From Toxotes chatareus (taxonomy: Eukaryota; Chordata; Actinopteri; Toxotidae): 64,000 nucleotides of DNA. Shown here one piece after another: positions 50,701-62,600 of this stretch (position 1 is its first letter; each line of letters starts with the position of its first letter). The stretch is taken from contig CM028891.1 of the NCBI GenBank assembly GCA_016801885.1, forward strand, positions 12,631,517 to 12,695,516, given 5' to 3'. The translations under genes and the position numbers were made by a program. The notes under the pieces are model-generated. The model saw only the letters and a program-made list of their open reading frames with translations, was not told the DNA's origin and did no database searches.

Positions 50701-53700
50701 GTGGACAAAAAAGAACTGTGTTGACCTGCCCAGATTGCCTTCACCACATGGGAATAGAGCATCCTTTGGGGTTGGAGGTGGTCCCCTGCCCCCACGCTTT
50801 ATACACAAACACACACACAAACACAACTGAGGAGGAACCAAATACAATTTTCAAAGAGCAGAAGAAAATTTTCCTAAAATTTTGTTTCAGAATCCCTCAG
50901 AAGTGTCAGATGAGGAGCTGAACGATGACCTTCTACAAAGCGATGATGAAGAAGTGAATATGAGGTGAAGTAATTACATCAGTGTTACGGGATCAGTTCT
51001 CTAATGTTTTCATTTGCAGAGCTGACTCAGTTTAGCTCCAAGTTTTGGCATATTTTCCTATCATACTTCCTTTCTGTTTTCCAGAAAGTGTAATGTTTTG
51101 TTTGTTTTTAGTGGACAGGATATGAGCCTCAATGCCACATACAGCTTGGGCACATCCTATGACCAGCAGGACAACTTGCAGGAAGCAGACTACACAGATG
51201 ACGTTGTGAACCTGGGTGCAGAGGGCTGTGAAGAAGGGGATGTGGAGGAGGAGGGGTATCAGGAAGAGGAGTACACAGAGGAATACAGCCAGGACAACAA
51301 TGCTGAGATGCCTGAAGACCAGATGGATTACACTGGAGAGCTCGCTGAGGGTGAAGATAGCTACCAGGATGAAGTGTTAGACATCCAAATCAATGAGCCC
51401 TTAGATGGTGAATTTCAAGTGAGTTCTCACATTTGCCTGCTCACATGTAAAAGCCTGTGGATGTACACACACACACACACACAAACGTCCTCCCCCTCCT
51501 TTTTCTGTCTAACGCTATTGTATCCAAGAGATAATGTCAGTTTTCCTGTCTCAGTAAGGGGACAGTCAGGACTGAAAATCTATTTAGGAGACGGAGATGT
51601 AGGTTGGCGTTTTTGGGCAGGGGAGGATTAGATTCATTATCACTTCCTGCCAGTTAATTTCTCCATCTTGCTGACAAAGTTTGTGTTGACAGCTTGTTTG
51701 GTGTGAAGTAATGCTCTGCTGTCGCATCCAAATCCCTGTGCCATTGTGACCTTGGGCCCTGTATCTTTGGGGGAGTAAGAAGCCGCTTTGTGTTGTAGAG
51801 ATGTGCTGCCAATCGACGGAGGTTAATGTGGGGGGCTTTTATCTCGAGCTTTAGACTGGATCTGATAAAGTCTCATGCAGGTGAAAAGATTATTGACCTT
51901 CCTGAGGACACCCCATACAGTTTTCTAATGATTGATGCGAGTTTCCCTTTTATTCGTTTCCCTTCCCTCTTAGCCCAGACTAAGAGGATCAAAGATAAGA
52001 CCAGATCCATGTGCAAATGTCCGTTATGGTCCATTTACCAAGGTGTGATGGTGTTTGGCACCTGACAGAGATATATTAGCCTACCTCCTTTCTCCAAACA
52101 AAGATAAGATGTTGACCTTCTTACTGAGGGTGTACAGCACAAGTGGATGCCTATTTTGGATTTTGGGAAATGTCTGCAAGTGTGGATGTGTGTTTTTATC
52201 ATGTGTAATAACTGTTTACAAGGTCACTTAACTGCCTGGCCTTGACATTTTGCTCACCATGGTATTCAGTGAGCACTATGTGGAACAGTTTAAAGGATTA
52301 AGCTATTTTGTTCCCTTGGGGGAGAGGGGGGGGGGGCAGCCTGTCCATCCATCAGGTTTACTGAGAGTGTATTTTTTTTTTCTCTTCCGCATTAATATGT
52401 ACTGCTGTTTTGCAGGTTAATGGAGCGCAACACCAAACACCATTGTGTGACTTACAGTCTGACCTTATTTAGCAATGAATTTTTGTCAGAGGGTGTTATG
52501 CTGATAGGATGTCTGAATAACTAGTAACTAGTATACCAGTTATCTTTGCTTGGTGGTTGTCTGGAATGACTGAGATGTGTATTTGGCATCATATGAAGTG
52601 CTTGTATTAAGAATTGAACTGAAATCTTGTTGTGGAGTAGGGGAAAAAATGATTTGTCATCTCCCAGAATGTTTGCATCTGTGCCGTGTTTTGGGCATGG
52701 AGTCATGCACTTACAGTGCGGTCAATAACGGAGTGATTTGCGAGGAGTCAGTCAATGATATTTTCACCATCATTGAAGCGGGGAGGAGTGTTTTTATCTG
52801 TGCCTGCATTTCTGTATATCATGTCAAACATTTACATCTCATTGAATTTCAAATGCTGTCAGGAATAGTAATGAAGCCTTGCTCCCACTGTTATGGTAAT
52901 TTAGTTGGGGGGGGGGGGGGGGGGGGGATACATGGTGCCTCCCCAAAATCCTCTCAATAACATTTTAATGTCTGCCTTTATTGTCTGTATAATTTTTGTC
53001 TTTGTCTTTATATTTCTGTTTGTCTCTTCATAAATTTAAAGTATGTATATTATTTTAGTTAAACACATACATCCATATTTCGTAAAATCTGCCAAACCAC
53101 AATGCAGCCTGCCACTGCTGATCCTTACCAGAACATTGTCACCACTTAAACTAATAGAAACATATTATACTTGTGATCTTTAAAGGATGATGAATATCAA
53201 ACCTCCTATGCTGATGAGCCTCTGGACGAACATGGAGTCCAACAGGAGGAGGCCCCCGAGGAGGAGGAAGTGGTGGGGGTAGAAGAACAGCAGGAAGAGG
53301 AGGAGGAGGAGGAGGAAGACATTGCAGAGAGCTCTCAGGTCTTTGACATAACAGATATGCTAAGACCCTCAACACAACACCTTCTTTTGCTTCTAGTTTC
53401 ATGTTTAAAGTTCAGTTAAAGTCAAGTTTTATAGACTAATTTGGTATGTTTTTTTTTTTTTTGTTTGAAAATTCAAGGTTGATACTCAATTTTTAAATGC
53501 TTACTATAGCAATTATTCTTACTGATTAAACTGTTGTTTTTGGATTAATCAGTGGAACATTTGCTCTGTAAAATTTCTTAAGACTCATTTGCTTTGTAAA
53601 ATTTCCTCAAAATCAACTCTTGCCTACAAAAACACATAGTCAGTTGGTTTAATATCAGAGAAGTCAATGAATATTTGTAATGTAGAGGCTGGATATTGAT

Positions 53701-56664
53701 AATCGGAATGTGGCATTTTAAAATTCTTTCAGTCAACTAACGGATTAATTGGCTTATTGTTTTAGCATTAGGCAGTGGTATAGGACAGGAGATTTTGTGT
53801 CACCACTACATTTGCACACAGTTATTCTCATATTGTGAATGATGGAAAATGGTGAAGGATATGTGTCAGAATGATGGACTTTTGTTTTTGAAATGTCTTC
53901 AGATTGAAAATGAAGCTGTTCCTGAAGAAGAAACAAAGGAGGAGTCAGATGAGGAGGATGAGGAAGATGAAGAGTCTGGTCGCATTCGGTTCAAATCTGA
54001 GAGAAAGGAAGGCGCTGTTGTGCGGTTGGCTGATGCAGGCAGTAAAAGGAGGAATATCCCTGAAACACTAGGTAGAAATGTTTCCTGCTGGGAATGATTT
54101 GTAGTTGGTTCATTGACAACCAGAGTGGATCCTCACATATTTTCTGATCTTAAATCTCTCCTCTTATCTGTGATGGGTTTACATTAATATGGAATTGAAC
54201 CTGTGTTTTACCCAAAGTTCAGGTTTTACAAGACACTTAATCTACAATTGCTCTGTCTTCCTGTTGTACATATCACCAGAACTGTCAGAGAAGGCAAAGC
54301 AAGATCTGAAGGAGTTTGAGGAACAAGAACGGCAGAAGAGACAAAACCGTTACGGAGGCCGAGGGAGAGGAGGAGGAGGCGGCGGCGGGCGAGGAGGCAG
54401 AGGAAGAGGAGGCTTCCCAGGCTTTGGAATGGCAGATTTTAGAGGAGGAGGAAGAATGAATGACCAGATGCTCCCCTTGATGGGAAATATGGGCATGCAG
54501 GTAAACTACTGTACAATCAATCACCTGAGCAACATTTAAGGGATACCCTATTTGGCTACACAGAGTAATGCATCACCCATTACTGAAGCACTCCTTTTGA
54601 ATAGTATCTAAAGAGAGAATAAGGGTTTCACTGAATAAGATATTTTGAAATGGCTTGACTTTTTACCCTCTTGCATTCGTCACAGTTACGAGGCTGGGTT
54701 TCTTTGTACTTGAAATGTGTTTTGTTCACTGCTGCTCTCTTGGCTGTCTAAGACCTCCAAAGCAGTGGTTGTTTACGCATGAAAAAAAGTCAAAACGCTC
54801 TGCTTCCCTGTATCAGTGTTGATATATGGATTATAGCAAATCATTTGGCAGAAGTCCATTTAGACGGTATTATACAAAATTAAATTTGTTCTTTGCCCGG
54901 GATTTAGTTTCTTGTGGGCTTTTATTATTTGATACCACTTCATGCATTTAATCCTTTGATTTACATGGCTCATCAGTTCATACAAGACCTTTGAAAGTCT
55001 AAGTCACTTCCAGCATCTAACTTAGATAAAAGGACGAGTGATGATGATCTTCAGTACGCAGTGAAAGGTTATCTGATTTCGGAATTGTGCCAGGATTAAT
55101 CGTCATCATCATCATCACTTCCTGTTAATCGTACCTTTATGGATGGCACAGTTCTGTTTTCTTATGTTATTTTGATTTGATCAATGAATGAAATAATGCA
55201 TTTTACTAAGTCTACATTGTATAAAAGAGTAAATAATAAAATACCAATGTAATATTTTCTTAAAGCTGTTCCTCTCAAGGCTGCATGACATTTCTCTCCA
55301 GCTCTTCCATATTTTAGTTAGTATTAATTAATGACAATAGGCTGTAAAGTGAAAAATAACAAATCAACACTGGAAATAAAAAAAAAAATGTAAAGGCACA
55401 TGGATGACATGCCAGCACCACAAACAGTGCGCTAACCGCTGTTAATGAGCTTGTACTTTTTACAACATACTGTTGTAGTCAAGTTTAACCACTTGACTAA
55501 TTTGGTCACTGGCATGTTTGTTTATTTGTTTGTTTTATTGTTTAAGTAGATAGACTGGCCAATTATCAAGGACCCATTTGAAACCCCACTTAACTATGCA
55601 ATTATGGGCCCATCATTTATCAGTTGGTGTATCCATGGTTGATATATTCCAATGCTAGCAGTTAGCATGACTGTAGTTCATTTTGAAAATATATATATTG
55701 TGATTCCCCCAAGGTTGCCTTCAGTTTTATGTTGATTGTGTAAATTCTAAACAGCACAACACACGTTTAATCTTTAGGGGGAGACTTGCACTAAATTACT
55801 TTAGGATACCATCTTCAATCTTGCTGGTGAATTGACTTGTTGGCGTGTCATCGCATGGCTGCAAGCAATGATATCAGAATCTTCCCAGAAAGAAATGTGT
55901 TTTGACAGGTTGTTTTGGTTTTCCCTCCTCTTCGTTTCCACATCTCTTTCCAATTAGCAGCCATCCTCCCGAATGCCTCTTCCTCATCAGCCTCATCAGC
56001 CTCATCAGCAGCAACTGCAGTCCCAGCAGCACCACCCTTCGCGTCCAAGAGGACCTCCTCCCTTCCAAGAGCATGGGCGCCCACTGGCCCAGCAGCCCCT
56101 TCAGCCCCTCATCCCCCCACACATGGCTCACCGCTCCCCGCCGATGCGGCCCCAGATGGAGCCACCACCACGAATGATGAGCTCCCCGCCACCCCACTTC
56201 CCCCAGCATCACCAGCAGCAACCACCACAGCCCAAAAACATACACATTAACCCCCATTTCAGAGGGCCCACATCATCCTCTGTACAAGGTAAATTAATCC
56301 AGCATATCACTTATGTGCTTTGTGTGTTTAGCTTCTGTGGCAGTGTTTTTCTGGATTGACCACAGCACTAGTCACAAACGCTCAGTCGGCATGAAGACAG
56401 ATAAAATGCAATTTTTATTATTTTTTTTTTTTAATGGTTTCTCAAAGATTCATAATCTCAATTCCAAGTATGAAAATCATAATTGTCATTCAATTCAAAT
56501 TTTCATTGCCCTTGTTTATCGACAAGATCCTTAGTTGAGGTGCATGATGCTGTTTCGGCTGGCACTTATCCTTACACTGTCCTGAAAGGTGTCTGGATTA
56601 GAATGTCATTTTGTTGTTTGGTTGAATGACAAGTGAATAGCTTTCTTAGCCAGTAATGGGTTTA

Positions 56665-56697
<33 letters not shown>

Positions 56698-59600
56698 CTG
56701 GCAGCATCACTGTTTCGTTCCCTGAGATGGGTTTATCTGGCCTGTCTGTCCAGGCCAAGACAAGATTGAAATTTTGTTAGCAAAGCGTGTGTGTGCGTGT
56801 GTGTGTGTATCACTGTGTGCATGTGGGGGTTTGGGTTTTGCTCCCTTCCTGAGAGAAAGATGTATTCTGGAAGATCAGGGATTGCCTCTGGTTATGATTA
56901 AGTGTGTGTGCATGTGTTTGTATATATGTCTGTGTTTGTTCATTTATATATTTATGTAACTTCCAGTTGAATGTTTTCCAGTTGTTGATATAGACATACA
57001 ATTATCATGTTTTCTTTTGGAAGCAGGATGCCAGCAATACGAAAAAGCAGTTATTGAATTGTTTTGTGCCAAATGTTGTCCAACAGGAAATGTCTTACTC
57101 ATTTTTATTTGATGAATTTGGTAAATGATTCTCGTGTATTTAATATTTCCTTGAGCATCCTGGTCTGTGACCAGCTGTGTAAAGATGTGTGGGGTGACTG
57201 AGATAAAATTTAAGATGTAGCTGTGTGTAACAGCCTTCAGCATGGAGGTGTCTAATGGTCTCCTCCCTTTCTACTATCACCACCCTCTCTCTGCCTACTG
57301 CCCCTCATTTTCATTTCTCTCCCCCTCCCCCCTACACCCCTCTTTCTCTTGCTCTCTCCCTCTCTCATTGCAGTGCCCTTGATGCCTCCTGCTCAGAGCC
57401 AGCCCAGACCTGCTGTGGGTCCTCAGAGGTTCCCTGTGAGTAGCAGCTGCTCCTCTCTCTCCCTTTTGCCTCACTTTCTCTCCCTCTCTACACGGTTAGC
57501 GTCCCTTTTTGTGAGGGTAATATCATTACGGCAATTAGACTGTCCTGCCCTGGCCAAATACTGTTAAAGCAAATCTGTAAACACTGATACGAGTCTGGCT
57601 GCACAACTGGAAATGCGTGATAGGGGCTTTAGGCAATAGACTTTTGGAGGTCAGGGCTGCAGTGGCGGGACTTAGTTAGCAACTCTTCATGGATGGGCTG
57701 GGACTCAGACTAGTCAGCTTGGCACATAATGGAATTGTGAAACCAGGATATATTGCCAGTTTAAATTTTACTTTCCACAAGTTTGTGTCCCAAAGGTTCT
57801 TTTTTTTTTTTTTTTGAGACGGTATTTGAATTAATGGAACATGGTTGTGGTTTGATGGGGCTGGGCTGTGAGCCTCTTGCCTTTTTTTGCAGTATATATT
57901 CTGAAGGCTGAATTTCATGTCAGAGAAAAGGGATGTTAAGTTACTGATTTCCTGTACGAAAAGGTCCTTTATTTCACTCACAAAGAACCCATCCAAGAGT
58001 TGACAGAAATGCCTTTAAAGTAATTACTGTATTGAGGGAAATGGCTCGCCACTAAGTCAGCCAAAGTGCCTTAAGTTACTCCATCCCTCTCGTTAATGAT
58101 GCCCAGGCATCAGGTGGCGCTGGTACTGACTGACATCTTCCTGGAAAGTACATTTTATATGGATTTATGCAAATTAGCCTTTGGAAAATAGCTGCATCCA
58201 ATTGCATTCATGTGGATTTACAACCCTGTTGGCTAATGAGCCAGGCTTTCACACAGGACTCAATCTTGGTCAAAAAAAATGTTATGTTTATTTACCTCTT
58301 TTTCCAGCCCTCAATGTCAGTATCGTGCAATTCCTTTTCCCTGGGGTCTGTGATGGCGCTAGATATTGATAGCACAGTAGCAGGGAGCTGTTTTGGCTCT
58401 TATCAGACAGTAGAAGGTGGGGTTGGAAGGGTATGGGCTGATGAACAGCATAGTGTTGGATTCCCCAGCTGTCAATTGCATTTAGGCTGCTGTTGCCAAG
58501 GACACAATTTGAAATGCAGGTGACATACCAGCCGGCAACATTCCATTTACCAGTGGGCACCTGATTACTCATGATTATCATACATTATCATCCCATCAAA
58601 TTTAATTGTTAAAAGACCGGGCGAATGGGGGGTCATAGCCTCTAGTATTACTGCATTAAATTTTTGCTGGTGGAGACTGGTTTTGAAATATTAATCTCAG
58701 TGCCAATTAAAGTTATTAGAATATTGAATCCGTTTAGATAATGACATTCAGTTTAACCATGAAATAGAGATGCCACCAACTACAGTATTTAGTATTGTCA
58801 GTATGGGCACTGATTTCTAGTCAGTACCTTTTGAAATGCTTAACATCTTGTTGCACATTTTGGTAGATCAGTGCTTCCCTCGTGGCAGTTGGTTGCAGTT
58901 CCTAGACACTTACCTCTTGTGAACGGTATCATATTCTGAAAACAATATAGCAGCAGAATATGCTTTAACACCAACCGTGTCTTGTGATCGGCTGTAAAAC
59001 GTGAACATGGAATCCAGAAACAAACACCTCTTTAAGCTCAAATTTCCATTCTTTATTAAATATGTGACATTTGGCCCCACTCTATTGTACGGTGATCCCC
59101 TGACTGCGAAGAGCTATCTGAGCATCAGTTACATATTGAGTAGCCTTCAGCCTTTTTATCAAGGATTAGAAGTGAGAGGATGAGCGGTGTTATTTTAGAG
59201 GTATTATACGGACACCAGAGTCCTCATTGTGCAAACCTGCCTGTCTGACCTTTTAGAACAGTATGATTGCACCCCCATTGTGATCCCCTGCCTTTGTAAG
59301 CCCCTTTGATTAACTTTCTGTTAAGCAAGTTTTTGGAACTCTGGCCTTCTAGCTTTCTAACACCTCTTCTCTCTAAACACCGCCACACAGCAGTGGAATA
59401 AAGATGGATTAAGCCTTGATAGCATCTTAAGTAATTTACAATAGGCTTGGAGGAGGCAAGCAGCCCATTTGTGGAAGTGCCACGTGTTGAATAGCAGGTT
59501 AATTTTTCAACAGAGATGGATGTTTAAAAGAATAAAACAGACAGTTATGAGGGGCATTCGAATTCCAAGGAGGGATTAAAGGGTTATCTGCTTTTCCTTG

Positions 59601-62600
59601 GAAGATAGATGGGCAGTAGCGTGCATGCAGTGAAGCTGTCGAACATACGAAGTGAAAACGAAGTTGAAACAAAGGAGAGGGCACTTATCCCCTCCTGAAA
59701 TACCCTTTCCTTGTTAGAGACAGGTTTTTAAAAGGTTTATCAACAAAGCCTCAAGTAGTATTAATACAAGGTTTACTCATGAATTCATGCTGAAGGGTTT
59801 CTTTAATATTGGCATGCATATTGATGTTTACAACTCAAGATTCTGTGTGTTTTTAATGACCCTAGCCCTTCAATTACAAGCACTCCCTGCCCGATGCAGT
59901 ACTCCTCAGCAAATTCCCATTTTTCATTAGTTTAATTTGTTTGTGATTATTGAGTTCCCAGTATGGCCTATAATTCATGAGCTTTGTGTTTTCCCAGGGA
60001 CCGGGAGACTTCCAGCAGCACATGCCTGGTAATTTTGGGCAGCCCCAGCGGCCCCCTCATCACATGGAGCCCTTCAGGAACCAGCCACCTCAAGGCCCCC
60101 AGGACAGGGAGCCCCTCTTTATGGCAGGTGAGTTTCACACCCAGCCTTGACGAGGGTTACAAAGCTCTCTTACCATATTTAACCCTATTCGACAGCTCTG
60201 GCGGTATACCTACAGGGTATGCTGCTAGCTTTCTGGAGCTGCTCTATTAGCAGCACTCATGTTAAATGCATGTGTATATATATACATCTGAATGAGCCTT
60301 GGAAAGTTAACACATGCATTAAACAAATATATTTTAGATTTTTCATTCACAGTGTTAATGCAGAATTAATGCAGCCCACTTTCTTATGTACCATTTCACC
60401 TTGATAGAGCTGTCTATTTTTGTTTCCCTTGCCGTGGCACTATACATCTGGAGAGGGAGTTACTGTTGTATTGAAATTGGCTCACAGTGCAAGAAACTGA
60501 CATCTCTGTTGTGTTGTTTGTTGTTTGGTCTTGCTTGCATTGGCACAGAGCGCGCAGAGTCAACACGGTTTCCAGGGCAGCACATGTTTGATCACCAGGG
60601 CCCCAGCCCTCTGATGAACAGCAGCAACAACCTCCACCAGCAGCAGCAGCTGCCCGGACAGGGCCACATGGGCTTTGGCCCACCAGGACCAAACTTCAAC
60701 CAGCCAGGCCAGGGCCCGTTAGGACTGTTTCCGAGAGAACCCCCACGACCCAACCTCCCTCCCCACCAAGGTCACCAAGGGATGGTCGGCTTGAATCATC
60801 AAGGTGGCCCCCCTAACCAACCCAGACCTTTCATGGGTCCTCGTCAGCCGTTTGGCCAGCAGGGGAACCTTTTTCCCCCTCCACAAGTTCAATTTGGGAT
60901 GCAGGTACGACTAAGAGTAAGTGATTTTCATAACTAATAGATGTACTGTGTAGTTGTGTCTGTATGTTGTGCAACAATTGGGTGCTGTTTGCCTAATTCT
61001 TCTCCATTTAATTAGCTAAATACAGTAATTTTATCCATTTCATTTGTTTTTTTTTTTTTGAGTATCTTGTGTTTGACAATTCTTGTAAAGGAGCCTGGCA
61101 TACAATTCCCAGTGTTTTCTCTGCCATGAATGAATGAATGAATTTACTCTAGATTACTGAAGTGGTTGTGGCAAGAGCAATGACTAGAATAGTGTACACA
61201 TGAATAAACTAGAGTAGTTATCATATTCACTGTTACTGAAGCATTGAAGAAAAAAGACTCATGCCTGTTTGGCATCTCAGCATTTTGCCCAGACATATAC
61301 ACGAGCTCCCTCTAGTGACTGAATCACTGTTGTAGTAGGACTATGTGGATACATGAGGAAACCAATTGGAGGTTAATTATATGCAGAAATTGTCTGATTC
61401 TATGTTGAAAATAGTGTTTATGTGAATTGATACTGTTGCTGCTGTTTAAAAAAAATTGAAGTGTTTCTGTTTTTGTACTTACACACGTACTGCATTGTAT
61501 TTGACCCTGCCTGTCACTCATGTTGTAATTTATCTTATTTTCCTTAATTTCAGGGCCTAATGCACGGTCCTCCTGTCTCCCAGCTTCCCCATCATGACCC
61601 AATGTCATCCCATCAGCCCATGCCACCGCATCATAGGCAGGAGTTACCCCATCACCAGCAGCAACAGCTAAATCTCGGTGAGCCTCGCCCCATGATGCAC
61701 CATGGCCAGAATCCCTTCCATCAACAGCATGCGCACGGTAGCCCCAGGCAGATGACTCCCCGCCCTCAGAACCCCCAACAGCGCAACATGTCCAACAGGC
61801 AACGAATGGTGAGAGATTAGCTTTTTAGCATATTAGCATTTTATCTATTTTCTGCTCAACCTGATGAAAAGAAGTTACACATGGTTCATATTTTATCACT
61901 TTGTCATTCTAATTACTCTGCATTATTCTCCCAGACTCGACCTGCTCAGTGAACAAAAATTCTGTATGGTACAAATGGAAAGAACTTTATTTATATTAAG
62001 ATAAGAGACTGTAAACTCAACATGAATTTGTTACGTTCTGCCCTTTCTTCAGAGCACACCTGTCTCCAAACAAATGCAGCAGCGCAACAGCAACCTACGG
62101 GAGCTCCCTGTAGCACCTGGCAACACAAACATGAACAGTGCCCGCCCCACCGCCTCCCCTGCCGCCAACGTCAGGCCTGTTGCCAAGGCAACACAGGGGG
62201 TGCGTCCTGGGCAGAACACTCAGCCGGTGCCTGACGGTGGCAGAGGAACAGGCCAAGTTGCTGCCAAGACTGAATCGCAGCCTGGGGGAGCCGGCAGGAC
62301 AGTGGTTCGCAAGGAAATCCCAAGCACACCGTCCAGCACGGCACCACAGGTCAGCTTTTTAACACTCCTGATTAAAAAACACAAAACAAAAAAACATTTA
62401 AGACATGGAAAAATATTGAGTTTGTTGGCATAATGCACAAATTATTTCATATAGCTGCTTATGTTTTCTCAAATATTCCTCTGAAATGATACAGTAAAAG
62501 GAGTTGTTTTCAGTATATTTTCACTGCTTAATTCAGTGACCCAGAAATTGTAAGCTCAGCTGAGCTTATCAGTGTGCTGAGAAGAACTCTCATTTATTAA

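Noticed and set aside
55874..56257. 127-codon minus-strand frame
   Set aside because: Antisense shadow of rbm33 exon 9, open because of the Pro/His/Gln codons on the other strand.
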